Of a DNA stretch of 64,000 nt, positions 43,997-51,934 are shown piece by piece. Location of the stretch: positions 199,893-263,892 of the forward strand of contig CAZHEV010000001.1 in the NCBI GenBank assembly GCA_964531335.1, in the 5' to 3' direction. This stretch comes from CAZHEV01 sp964531335 [NCBI: uncultured bacterium] (lineage in GTDB: Bacteria > Eisenbacteria > RBG-16-71-46 > CAZHEV01). The notes under the pieces are model-generated. The model saw only the letters and a list, made by a program, of their open reading frames with translations. It was not told the origin of the DNA and did not search any database. A program made the translations under genes and the position numbers. The first letter of the stretch is position 1. Every line of letters begins with the position of its first letter.

Positions 43997-45336
43997 TCGT
44001 ACTCCTTGATCATGGCCAGAAGCTTTTCCCTCGTGTTCAGGGAGGGATCCTCCAGAACGGCCTCGAGAAGCTCCTTCAGCACCAGGCCCACCTTGGGCCC
44101 GGCCGGCACTCCCAACTCCCTCATTACGTCTTCGCCGTCAACTGCCAGATCCGAGATCTTGAGCGCGTGCGCCTCGTCGAGAATCGAGTCGATCCGCCCG
44201 CGCATTTCCTCGATGTAGGTCGGGAACCCCTCCTTCAGGCCATTGCCCAGCCTGTCCGCTATCCTAAGGTCGAAGAGATCGGCTACGCTCTCCTCCCCGA
44301 CCCTCTTCACGAACCTTCGCAGAGCGGCGTCGCTCCACTGGGGCGTGTAGTTGAACATATGGTTTCTTACGAGCCCTACAACATATTCCCTGTCGGCGCG
44401 CGAAAACTTGAGTCTCGCCATAACGGCGTCCGTCATCTCCGCCCCGACCAATTGATGGTCGTAGAAAGTCCCCTCTCCCCGGATCTCCCGCCTGGTAACC
44501 GGTTTGCCGATATCATGTAGCAGGGCCGCGAGTCTGACAAGGGGTTTTTCGGCGCTCGCGGCGTCGCACGTCATCAAGCTGTGGAAGTACACGTCGTATG
44601 CGTGATACCGGTTCTGCGGCACGCCCACCGCCTCCTCGAGCTCAGGTAGGATGTGAGAGAGAATTGACGTTTGCCTCATCATCTCAAACGCTACGGACGG
44701 CCTCGGCGCCTTCAGTATCTTCATCAGCTCATCTCTGACGCGTTCGGCGGCGACCCTGGAGATGCCCTCCTTCAGTTTCTTTATCGTCAAGAAAGTCTCG
44801 GGAGCAACCTCGAACTCGAGGACCGCGGCCAAGCGTATGGCCCGCAAGGGCCTAAGGGCGTCTTCTGAGAATCTTTCCAAAGGATCGCCCACCGCCCGTA
44901 TCACACGGGCCTGGAGATCGGACCTGCCGCCGAACGGGTCCACGAGCTCCCCCGACAGTGGATCGTACGCCATGGCGTTTATGGTGAAATCCCGCCTCGC
45001 GAGATCCTGCTCTACCGCGTCTATGAACCGCACGCTGTCGGGCCGGCGGGAGTCGCTGTACGGCCCCTCTTTCCTGAAGGTCGTCACTTCGACCGACTTC
45101 CCGTCCGCGAAGACCGTGACCGTGCCGTGGGCCTCTCCGGTCGGCACGGTCTTGGGGAACACCCGCATCACCTCGCTGGGCCTCGCGTCGCTCGACACAT
45201 CCCAGTCCACAGGCGGCCTGTCCAGCAGCGCATCGCGCAGCCCGCCCCCGACGAGGTATGCCTGGAAGGAGCTCTCCCGCAGGGTCCTTATCACATTGAG
45301 CACGTGCTCGGGTATTTCAATCCGCGCGGTTTCCAG
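43984..45336 (-). CDS. CCA-adding / poly(A) polymerase family nucleotidyltransferase with HD domain
   Basis: Up to 450 residues. Nucleotidyltransferase head: QAYLVGGGLRDALL, DWDVSSDARP (DxD metal site), RRDFTINAMAYDP, then DALRPLRAIRLAA. An HD phosphohydrolase-like segment follows (LAALLHDIGKPVTRR ... HQLVGAEM). Likely builds or repairs tRNA 3'-CCA, though poly(A) or A-adding specificity cannot be excluded. Annotated starts at GTG 45303 would lose IEIPEHV, a segment normally conserved; CTG 45336 with GGAGAGG about 8 nt upstream is a better fit. Downstream stop overlaps the M23 gene. Confidence 0.9.
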   Translation of the reverse strand: METARIEIPEHVLNVIRTLRESSFQAYLVGGGLRDALLDRPPVDWDVSSDARPSEVMRVFPKTVPTGEAHGTVTVFADGKSVEVTTFRKEGPYSDSRRPDSVRFIDAVEQDLARRDFTINAMAYDPLSGELVDPFGGRSDLQARVIRAVGDPLERFSEDALRPLRAIRLAAVLEFEVAPETFLTIKKLKEGISRVAAERVRDELMKILKAPRPSVAFEMMRQTSILSHILPELEEAVGVPQNRYHAYDVYFHSLMTCDAASAEKPLVRLAALLHDIGKPVTRREIRGEGTFYDHQLVGAEMTDAVMARLKFSRADREYVVGLVRNHMFNYTPQWSDAALRRFVKRVGEESVADLFDLRIADRLGNGLKEGFPTYIEEMRGRIDSILDEAHALKISDLAVDGEDVMRELGVPAGPKVGLVLKELLEAVLEDPSLNTREKLLAMIKEYECEE

Positions 45337-45627
45337 GGCGGCGTCCTCTCCACTCGTGGCCTGTGAAGCACAAAGGCCGGTCTATGTCGTCAGTGGAAGG
45401 ATAGCACGGCGCGAGGGCCCGCGACAGGCCCTCCGATCGGGGAATCAGACCGTGGAAGGATCTTGGTCGTCCTCCGGCGCGGGCGCGGGGACGGGCCCCT
45501 CGGGTCGGCGAATGAGGAATCCCGCAGGCCGCGGCACGTCCCGCCTGGAATCATGATCCCGCGGCCGCGAGGTTCCTCAATGCGCCGTACCAAGCCGAGT
45601 GTGGGGTCACTCGCCCCGGAGCTCGCT

Positions 45628-48099
45628 CTAGGGCCGAGATGGAATCCCGAGCTTCCTCATGCGTCCCAGCAAGGTCGTCCTCTTCATGCCGCCGAGCTTG
45701 CTCGCCGCCTTGGCTTTGTTCCATCCGCTATCTCTCAGCGCCTCGACGATGCGCTGCTTCTCGATGGATTCCAGCTCCTGGGCAAGCGTCATCGACGCGG
45801 TGGACGAACCATCCCCGCGCTCCAGCTCGGGAGCGAAGCCTTCACTCCGCAGAGCGCCCCTCTCCGGGGCGAGAGTCACCATCCGCTCGATCTCGTTGCG
45901 CAGCTGCCTCACGTTGCCGGGCCAGTGGTAATCCATCATGGCTTGAAGCAGGTCCTCGTCTATGCTGACCTCTTTGCACTGCGCCCTGGCGAAGGAGCCG
46001 ACGAAGTGTGACACCAAGAGCCCGATGTCCTCCTTTCGCTCCCGCAGAGGAGGCAGATGTATCCTTACCCCGGCCAGTCTGTAATACAGGTCTCTGCGGT
46101 AGACCCCTTGAGCCACCGCCCTCAGCAGGTCCCGATTAGTCGCCGCTATTACCCGCACGTCGACCTTTCTGGGAAACGTCTCCCCCAAGCGCCGCAGCTC
46201 GCCCGCCTCGAGGACCCGCAGGAGCCTTACCTGAGTCGACCAGGTCATCTCCCCTATCTCGTCCAGGAACAGTGTCCCTCCGTGGGCGCACTCGAAGCAG
46301 CCTCTGCGTTCTCCCACCGCGCCCGTGAAAGCGCCTCTAACATAACCGAAGAGCTCGCTCTCCTGCGTCCCATCCGGCAACGCCCCGCAGTTCATCGGTA
46401 TATAAGGGCGCTTCCTGCGATTGCTCGCCAGATGGAGCGCCTTGGCGACCATATCCTTGCCCGTTCCGCTCTCCCCCTCGATGAGCACGGGAAGAGTGCT
46501 GTCTGCGAAACAGGCGACGGCTTCCATGACCTTCTTGAGCCAATCGCCGCAGCCGACCAGCCCGAAATCCCCTGCCACCGTCTCGCAGTCCTTAGTGGCT
46601 CCCAGGGCTCTCCTTGCGGATGCGCGGTCCTTCGGCCCCTTCATTCCGAGCAGCCCCAGAAGAGCCGCCTCGGTTCGCCCCACCCAGTACCTGCTTCCGA
46701 CCTGTCCGAACAGATAGCGGGACTCGAGAAGAAGCTCCTTCGCGCGCGCCGGCCCCTCGCCGGGACCGTCAGACAGGGCTCGCCCGAGCGTCAAAGCCGT
46801 CCTCGCGAGCTCGTAGTTCTGACCTATGTGGCGCAGCAATGCATGGCTCCTGTTGAGCCTCCGGAGACCGTCGTCCCGCCTCCCCAGGGCCAGGAGCGCC
46901 GCACCCGCCACCCGTTCGATCACAGCCTCCTCGTAGCGGTCGTGGACCGCCCTGGCCAGCTCCCGAGCCTCGTCGCACAACGGCAGCGCCTCCCGCGCGT
47001 CACCGAGCTCCAACAGCGCCTCCGCCTTGCGCCTGAGGATCTCGAGCTTCACGTCGACGTGACTGTCCGCCCCATCGGCGACGTCGAGCGCTCGATCGTA
47101 GCAGCCCAGGGCGTCCCTCGGAAACCCGGAGTCGAAGGCCAACTCTCCCAGGAACTCATGAGCGAGCGCGTGTTCCCGTCTGAGGTTCCTGTCACGGGCG
47201 GTCTCCAGCGCCTCTTCGAGGTGCCGTCTGGACGCCTTCCACTTTCTCTCCAGGCGCAGGAGTATGCCCAGGGCTATCTTCGCTCTGACCGTGCCGGAAT
47301 CGCTGCCCAGCGCCGTAAACCTGGTAAGAGCCTCGGTGAGATGCGCCCTCGCCTCGGACCATCTACCCGCCTTGAGAAGCGCCACGCCCAGATTGCAGGA
47401 CCGTGTGGCGACTGCCCTGGCCTCGCCGTGCTTTCTCGCGCTTTCCAGCGCCCGCGTGAAGCACTCCACGGCGCGCCTCCAGTTGCAGAGAGTCTTGTGG
47501 ACCACGCCCAGGTTGTTCCACGCCTTGCCCGCTCCCAGCTCGTCCTCTATCTCTCGAAAGAAACACAGGCCCTGCTCGAAGTGATCGCGCGCGCCCATGA
47601 CGTCGCCCATCCTGGCCTTGACGCCGCCCAGGCGGCACTCCAGCTCCGCCATCTCCCTGCGTCTCGTCTGCGTCCGAAGCGCCGGGAGAGCCTCCTTGCA
47701 GCGCCGCAGGGCCTCCGCGTACTGCCCCAAGTCCGAATGCACCGCAGCGCGCACCATCTTGCTCCTCGCGTACGCGAGCTCCGACTTCGAGTCGCCCAGC
47801 AGCCTTTCCGATTCGTCGCAGCACTTCATGGCCTCGAGAGGCCGGCCCCGGGCCCTGAGCGCGTCAGCCTTTCTAAGACACAGAAGAGCGACCTCCTTGG
47901 AACTCAATGCCAGTTCCGACCTTCTCGAGATGAGCTCGTCAAGACACGCTATCGCGGGCTCATAGCCGTCCGCGGCAAGATAAAGCTCGGCGAGTTGTCG
48001 CAGCTTTTCAAGATAGTCGTCGTTTATTATCGCCCCGCGCAACCGCGCGGCGGCGGCTTCACAATCCTGTATCTTCTTTACAGAAGGTCTCGGATCCAT
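45628..48099 (-). CDS. TPR-rich sigma-54-dependent transcriptional activator
   Basis: About 823 residues. Residues 1 to about 480 are tetratricopeptide-like helical repeats (for example [39 protein letters not shown]). Then a sigma-54 AAA+ domain: [74 protein letters not shown]; and a C-terminal Fis-type HTH ([23 protein letters not shown]). The TPR block should sense a protein or peptide partner. ATG 48099 has AAGGGG 7 nt upstream; ATG 48105 is equally in frame. It follows a tiny secreted-protein gene by 18 nt, suggesting co-expression. Confidence 0.9.
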   Translation of the reverse strand: MDPRPSVKKIQDCEAAAARLRGAIINDDYLEKLRQLAELYLAADGYEPAIACLDELISRRSELALSSKEVALLCLRKADALRARGRPLEAMKCCDESERLLGDSKSELAYARSKMVRAAVHSDLGQYAEALRRCKEALPALRTQTRRREMAELECRLGGVKARMGDVMGARDHFEQGLCFFREIEDELGAGKAWNNLGVVHKTLCNWRRAVECFTRALESARKHGEARAVATRSCNLGVALLKAGRWSEARAHLTEALTRFTALGSDSGTVRAKIALGILLRLERKWKASRRHLEEALETARDRNLRREHALAHEFLGELAFDSGFPRDALGCYDRALDVADGADSHVDVKLEILRRKAEALLELGDAREALPLCDEARELARAVHDRYEEAVIERVAGAALLALGRRDDGLRRLNRSHALLRHIGQNYELARTALTLGRALSDGPGEGPARAKELLLESRYLFGQVGSRYWVGRTEAALLGLLGMKGPKDRASARRALGATKDCETVAGDFGLVGCGDWLKKVMEAVACFADSTLPVLIEGESGTGKDMVAKALHLASNRRKRPYIPMNCGALPDGTQESELFGYVRGAFTGAVGERRGCFECAHGGTLFLDEIGEMTWSTQVRLLRVLEAGELRRLGETFPRKVDVRVIAATNRDLLRAVAQGVYRRDLYYRLAGVRIHLPPLRERKEDIGLLVSHFVGSFARAQCKEVSIDEDLLQAMMDYHWPGNVRQLRNEIERMVTLAPERGALRSEGFAPELERGDGSSTASMTLAQELESIEKQRIVEALRDSGWNKAKAASKLGGMKRTTLLGRMRKLGIPSRP

Positions 48100-48117
48100 G
48101 GCCATACCCCTTCGCGG

Positions 48118-48477
48118 CTACACCACATCGAGTTCTATTGCTATAAAGTTCAAGACCCGCCTCAAGGCGCGTCTTATCGATTCATACCAGTCTTCCTCCA
48201 GCCCGTCCGTCCGGACCTCAGGGCAAGGATGGTCGCCGCCGGGGTAGGTCCCCGGATCGAGCGTTGATGGCTCTCCCTCCATGGCGATCCTCCCGCCGGC
48301 CCCGCCGGAGCACCCGGTCCTCGATTCGAACTCGTCCGGATCGCCCGGTGCGTATATCGGCGTGACCGAGGATTTCGCGGAGCACGGCAGGCTCAACAAC
48401 AATGGAGACGCAACGAGCGCCGCAATGCACGCGAGCACCGCCGCCATTGCGAATGCACTCCAGTGACGGGAGAACAT
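48118..48477 (-). CDS. small secreted protein of unknown function
   Basis: 119 residues with a strong ribosome binding site (AAAGGAGG, 5 nt before ATG). A long hydrophobic export signal (AFAMAAVLACIAALVASPLLLSL) ends near SAKS, about residue 36. The mature part is Gly/Pro/acid-rich with three Cys (TGCSGG, HPCPE and one in the signal region), then a helical C-terminus (YESIRRALRRVLNFIAIEL). No domain recognised. It is directly upstream of, and apparently in one unit with, the TPR-sigma-54 activator, so it may be its regulated product, a signal precursor, or unrelated. Small size and low similarity make this a candidate orphan. Confidence 0.7.
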   Translation of the reverse strand: MFSRHWSAFAMAAVLACIAALVASPLLLSLPCSAKSSVTPIYAPGDPDEFESRTGCSGGAGGRIAMEGEPSTLDPGTYPGGDHPCPEVRTDGLEEDWYESIRRALRRVLNFIAIELDVV

Positions 48478-48892
48478 GATTTCCTCCTTTCTCCCGAACC
48501 CCGACCCTCAAAGGGGAAGACGACCCCCTGTGCAGGGCACAGAGCTGCCCGATTTGGCTCCATTATTTCTTAGGGGATGTCACGGTGGTGAGTCAGCCTC
48601 GAGTCCAATATTTATATCATGAAAGGAGCGTGGATGTCAATGAGAAAAGCCAGTAAGCACGCCAAGAACTCCGCGGCCACCCCGCGTCAAAGGCCCCTCG
48701 CCGCTCGAGCGCTGGGTGCGCCCGCACAGTCCGGGGCGGCTCGCGTCGGATTATCGACGCGTCGGACTATGATCTTCGCCGTAACACGGCCGAGTGGCGG
48801 GTCGCCCCTACCCACCCTCGCAGCGTGGCCGCGCCCCGCGTCGATCTTTCGACACGCGGCCCCACGACTTCCGCGGTTCGATTGTCGTCGGG
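48478..48892. other. non-coding region with an AT-rich patch and a 6-bp inverted repeat
   Basis: 415 bases. At 48528-48542 CTGTGC and GCACAG form an inverted repeat with a 3-nt centre, 50-65 nt upstream of the small secreted-protein start: an operator or hairpin candidate. At 48590-48625 a run of A/T (AATATTTATAT) precedes AAAGGAG and two ATGs on the plus strand. The ORF they open (from 48619, or 48637) is basic and low in hydrophobic order, and becomes an antisense shadow of the beta-helix gene after 48893. No convincing gene, tRNA or sigma-54 site found. Confidence 0.45.
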
Positions 48893-49981
48893 CTATCGGT
48901 ACAGCGACTTCAGAAATCCCCACGACAGGCGAATGTCCTCTATCTCGCAACCGGAGCAGCCGGAGGGCAATGCTCCCCGCCTACCGCACTCACCCGTCAC
49001 GCGGATGCTCGGCGAGAAAACGCACGGCGAAAAGTCCCCGCTCTGAACGGAGCAGAACAGCGGATCGGAGACTCTGTTGCTCTCGCTCCACGCGCAGCCC
49101 GACATGTCTCCTCCCCGGTTACCCCAGAAGTCATTGCAGTACAAATCGAGGGTGCATGCATCCTCCGCGGCGAGAGTATCGCAGTATACGGCGGGCCCGC
49201 CCGTGCAAAACGCGATAATGTTGGCCGAGACATCGGAGTCGGAGCCGCTCCGGCAAAGGACGGCGGAACCGGAGACGGCGTCATTGGCCACCATGGTGTT
49301 GCGACGGATCCTAGCGAAGGAGTAGTCGGACACGAATACAGCGCCCCCAAAAACGCGTGCTCTGTTTTCGGCCATGACGTTGAACTCGACAATTCCGCTG
49401 CTGCCGCTGAGCAAGGCCACTGCGGCCCCGAACTCGGAATCGGTGTTGTCTCTGATCAAGTTGCCCCGTATTTCCGCCGTGGCGCCGTCGCTGCAATAGA
49501 CGCCGCCACCGAAAGGCCCCGCGTTTCCCTCGATTATATTATCGCTTATCTCGATATTGCTGCTCGCACATGAGACGCCCCCGCCGCCGTCCATTGTTCG
49601 CTCGTCTATCTTCCCGCCGGTGATGGTGAAGCCTCTGAGCACAACGCCGCCGGTCCCGGTCACCATCACCACCGGCCCCCGCCCGTCGCTCTTGATCACC
49701 GTGGCGCCGGCCCCCGCTTCTCCTATGATAACGACGGGCCGATCGACGAGGACGTTCGTCATGATCTCGATCTCTTCGAAGCGTTTCACCACGGTCCGGG
49801 TCCAAACTCTGTCGTAGACGCCCGGCGCCACCAGGACCGTATCGCCCGGCGCGGACGACTCGACCGCCTCCTGAATGGTCGCAAACATCGAGGGTACCCT
49901 GATAGTCTCGCCGCAGGCCGGCTGCGTCGAGACGGCCGGCAAAATGATCACCGCAAAGACTATTGAGGCAGTAGATCTCAT
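48893..49981 (-). CDS. secreted right-handed beta-helix repeat protein
   Basis: 362 residues. Signal peptide (TASIVFAVIILPAVSTQPACG), then the pectin-lyase-like opening IRVPSMFATIQEAVESSAP, GDTVLVAPGVYD, and short strand repeats with turn phrases VVLRGFTITGGK, IEISDNIIEGNAGPFGGGVY, EIRGNLIRDN and IVEFNVMAEN. Several paired cysteines (SGCAW, LFCSV, SGCSGCE) near the C-terminus may form disulfides. No pectate-lyase catalytic residues identified; proteins of this sort in FCB lineages often carry DPLFC-type phrases and are of unknown function. ATG with GAGAGGA upstream. Divergent from the beta-barrel gene. Confidence 0.85.
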   Translation of the reverse strand: MRSTASIVFAVIILPAVSTQPACGETIRVPSMFATIQEAVESSAPGDTVLVAPGVYDRVWTRTVVKRFEEIEIMTNVLVDRPVVIIGEAGAGATVIKSDGRGPVVMVTGTGGVVLRGFTITGGKIDERTMDGGGGVSCASSNIEISDNIIEGNAGPFGGGVYCSDGATAEIRGNLIRDNTDSEFGAAVALLSGSSGIVEFNVMAENRARVFGGAVFVSDYSFARIRRNTMVANDAVSGSAVLCRSGSDSDVSANIIAFCTGGPAVYCDTLAAEDACTLDLYCNDFWGNRGGDMSGCAWSESNRVSDPLFCSVQSGDFSPCVFSPSIRVTGECGRRGALPSGCSGCEIEDIRLSWGFLKSLYR

Positions 49982-50026
49982 GACATCCTCTCAGGCGCTT
50001 GGCTCCAGTAGAGAGAGACCTCCGTC

Positions 50027-50051
50027 GCGGCCGGCCCGTTCGGCCGGCCGC
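50027..50051. repeat. perfect 10-bp GC palindrome in divergent intergenic region
   Basis: GCGGCCGGCC and GGCCGGCCGC flank CGTTC: ten perfect pairs with a 5-nt loop, 46-70 nt upstream of the beta-helix start. It could fold in the leader RNA of that gene, or be a DNA operator shared by the divergent genes. No U-tract on either side. Similar GC hairpins at 21728, 37353 and 61604 suggest a general habit of this genome. Confidence 0.5.
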
Positions 50052-50225
50052 CGGGCGCCTATCCGAAGCGCGCCGTCGAGCAGATCTTACCAGATACGAG
50101 CCCTCCGCGAAAGACCAGGGGGGCGGACTGAATGTCGTTGACCACGGCGGGGACAAGTTGTAAAAGTTGACATGGTTCCTTTTAGTCCTCAAAACGCGGC
50201 AAGGCCGGAGGCCTGGGAGAACGTC

Positions 50226-50885
50226 ATGAAACACATGTCTGCACTGGCCCTCTTGATAGTTGTCCTGTCCTTCTCAGCAGGTGATTGCCTCGCACAGGTC
50301 TTCGGACATTTCTCTTCAGCCGGCACCGTCGGCCGCTACGGGAGGTCCGCCGGGGCTTACTTCATCGTTTCTGACGACGTGATAGGCCTTTTGAGCCAGT
50401 TCCGCTACGGACCTGCGGATGCATTGGACATTGGCCTTCAGATCGGCGTGGAGACCGTGGACGAGCGCATATCCGTTGGCGGCTTCTTCAGCGAGGAGGA
50501 CGACACCCGCGTCCTCCTGGCCGGAGACGCAAAGTACCTGATCCGAGGCGCAGACGAGGAGCTGCCCTTCGATATCTCCCTTGACTTCGGGGTGGGATAC
50601 GTGGACCTGGAGGATGCAAGCCGGTTTCTTTTCAAGGCGAGCGGGCAAGGGGCCTGGCGGGGGCATGAGCCGCGATCGCGAGGGCTGGAGCCGTATATAG
50701 GGCTGGTGGTCGCCGCGAAAAGGACGGCGATAGACCTTCCAAGGGGGGATGAGACGGACATAGACAACGACCTGGAGGTCAGGCTGGGAACGGTCTACCG
50801 GCTATCCGCCGTCGCCTCGGTGGTCGCGGAGTTGCAGGCCGGGGACGATACGTCTTTCGGATTGGGCCTAAACTTCGAGTTCTGA
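50226..50885 (+). CDS. small outer-membrane beta-barrel-like protein
   Basis: 219 residues on the plus strand. Signal peptide LALLIVVLSFSAGDCLAQ (cleavage near residue 24), then alternating amphipathic segments (VGRYGRSAGAYFIVSD, GLLSQFRYGPADALDIGLQ, GYVDLEDASRFLF) and a C-terminal phenylalanine (GLGLNFEF), the pattern of an 8-10-strand outer-membrane barrel. ATG 50226 has GGGAG 6 nt upstream. A TTGACA lies at 50166-50171 but no matching -10 was found. Divergent from the beta-helix gene. No known family recognised. Confidence 0.72.
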   Translation: MKHMSALALLIVVLSFSAGDCLAQVFGHFSSAGTVGRYGRSAGAYFIVSDDVIGLLSQFRYGPADALDIGLQIGVETVDERISVGGFFSEEDDTRVLLAGDAKYLIRGADEELPFDISLDFGVGYVDLEDASRFLFKASGQGAWRGHEPRSRGLEPYIGLVVAAKRTAIDLPRGDETDIDNDLEVRLGTVYRLSAVASVVAELQAGDDTSFGLGLNFEF

Positions 50886-50905
50886 GCAGGGCGGGCGCCG
50901 CGGCG

Positions 50906-50944
50906 CCGGCCCGGCACATGTATGTCTTCACGAGCCGGGCCCGG
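50906..50944. terminator. imperfect hairpin between convergent genes
   Basis: CCGGCCCGGC and GCCGGGCCCGG (one bulged C) pair across an 18-nt loop between the beta-barrel stop and the zinc-ribbon stop. A nested GGCGCC-GC-GGCGCC repeat precedes it. Lack of T-runs leaves it a weak bidirectional terminator candidate. Confidence 0.4.
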
Positions 50945-50964
50945 AAGGGGCTCCCCGGCAGAAT

Positions 50965-51297
50965 CTACAGCCAGTAGAGTATGCGCCCGCAGTTCTCGCA
51001 GACGCTCACGTCCTCGCCGCGCTTCGGAGAAGACTGGTGGGACGTCGGCAGACCCATGAAGCAACCCAGGCAGACGCCGCCCTGCACCGGCACAACGGCC
51101 CTGCCGTGTCTCAATGACACGCGTTCGTACATCGCGAGCCATTTCTCGTCGATCTGCTTGGCGAGCTTCTCTCTTGCCTCCTTCAACTTCGCGAGATTTT
51201 GGATCTTGAACCCGAGACTCTCCTCTTCCTGTTTCGATTCCTTGATCATCAAGTCCAGGTCCTGCAGCGCCACAAGCAGGCGAATGCTCTCATTCAT
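50965..51297 (-). CDS. C4-type zinc-ribbon protein with N-terminal coiled coil
   Basis: 110 residues. Residues 1-60 form a charged coiled coil; the C-terminus has a CxxC pair (Cys76, Cys79 in GGVCLGCFMGLP) and another (Cys100, Cys103 in VCENCGRILYW), giving a C4 zinc ribbon of the DUF164 type. It is short compared with the roughly 240-residue family members. No enzymatic motif. ATG overlaps the EIIA stop by 8 nt. Function unknown. Confidence 0.82.
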   Translation of the reverse strand: MNESIRLLVALQDLDLMIKESKQEEESLGFKIQNLAKLKEAREKLAKQIDEKWLAMYERVSLRHGRAVVPVQGGVCLGCFMGLPTSHQSSPKRGEDVSVCENCGRILYWL

Positions 51298-51766
51298 CAG
51301 ACCGTCCTTCGGAAAGCACGCCCAAGAACTCGTCGAAAGAGCCGGCTTCCATGAGTCGCCCTCTCACCGACTGTTCCTTGATTAACTCCACCACCTTGCC
51401 CAGAAACGGCAGGTACTGATTGAATCGGTCCTGCGGTGGCGCAAGGATGAGAAAGAAAAGCTGCACCGGCTTGTCGTCCATGGCTTCGAAGGGTACGCCT
51501 TTCAACGATCTCCCGAAGACCACCATTATCTGATCGGCGGCAAGGGAGCGCCCGTGCGGAATCGCCACACCATGGCCGATACCGGTGCTTCCGAGCGCCT
51601 CGCGCCTTTCGAGCATCTCCAGAATGAGCGACTTGTCCTTTATCTTCCCGGCTTTGGACAAGGTATCGACCAACTCCTCAATGGCGGCGCTCTTCGTCTT
51701 GGCCTCCATGTCCGGTATGAAGAGATCCTTGTCGAAGTACTCCGCCAGTTCCTTCTTCTGCTTCAC
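51290..51766 (-). CDS. PTS EIIA domain protein (fructose/Ntr type), no EIIB/EIIC nearby
   Basis: 158 residues. EALGSTGIGHGVAIPHGRS carries the phosphorylatable His71 and flanking residues of EIIA-Ntr/fructose class; ITFRLL-like FFLILAP and DRFNQYLPFLG follow. A solitary EIIA, with no sugar permease, is often a regulator rather than a transporter part. GTG 51766 has GGAGG 7 nt upstream; ATG 51772 sits too close to that site. Promoter candidate at 51861-51890. Two sigma-54 activators elsewhere in the window make an EIIA-Ntr-like role conceivable, but no rpoN is present here. Confidence 0.87.
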   Translation of the reverse strand: MKQKKELAEYFDKDLFIPDMEAKTKSAAIEELVDTLSKAGKIKDKSLILEMLERREALGSTGIGHGVAIPHGRSLAADQIMVVFGRSLKGVPFEAMDDKPVQLFFLILAPPQDRFNQYLPFLGKVVELIKEQSVRGRLMEAGSFDEFLGVLSEGRSDE

Positions 51767-51860
51767 TGCCATGCCTCCAATTCCATTACGGCCCGATCGC
51801 CGCCGGATCGCACCTTCGCTTGGCCCCCAGGCACTCGGCGGGGGGACACCCCGCAACCAG

Positions 51861-51890
51861 AATCTAGCAATCGGCCAGTCGGGCTGGCAA
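51861..51890 (-). promoter_or_regulatory. possible sigma-70-type promoter for EIIA gene
   Basis: TTGCCA (51885-51890) and TAGATT (51861-51866) on the minus strand with an 18-nt spacer, in the 168-nt gap between the AsmA-like stop and the EIIA start. Matches are 5/6 and 4/6. Confidence 0.4.
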
Positions 51891-51934
51891 TCGTTTTTTC
51901 TCGCGCCCTGAAGAACAGGCGGCACGGCGGGACC

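Noticed and set aside
45560-45600. TTGGTACG...TTGA sigma-54-like element downstream of the TPR activator
   Set aside because: Lacks the invariant GC at -12 and correct spacing.
48545-48575. Possible -24/-12 sigma-54 promoter upstream of the small secreted protein
   Set aside because: GG and GC are 11 rather than 10 nt apart and the TTGC core is absent.
48619-49218. 199-residue plus-strand ORF with AT-rich upstream and AAAGGAG
   Set aside because: Composition is Arg/Ser/Pro-rich and disordered, and from 48893 it is antisense to a convincing beta-helix gene; only a very short peptide at its start could be real.
50166-50171. TTGACA upstream of the beta-barrel gene
   Set aside because: No -10 hexamer at 16-18 nt; probably chance.
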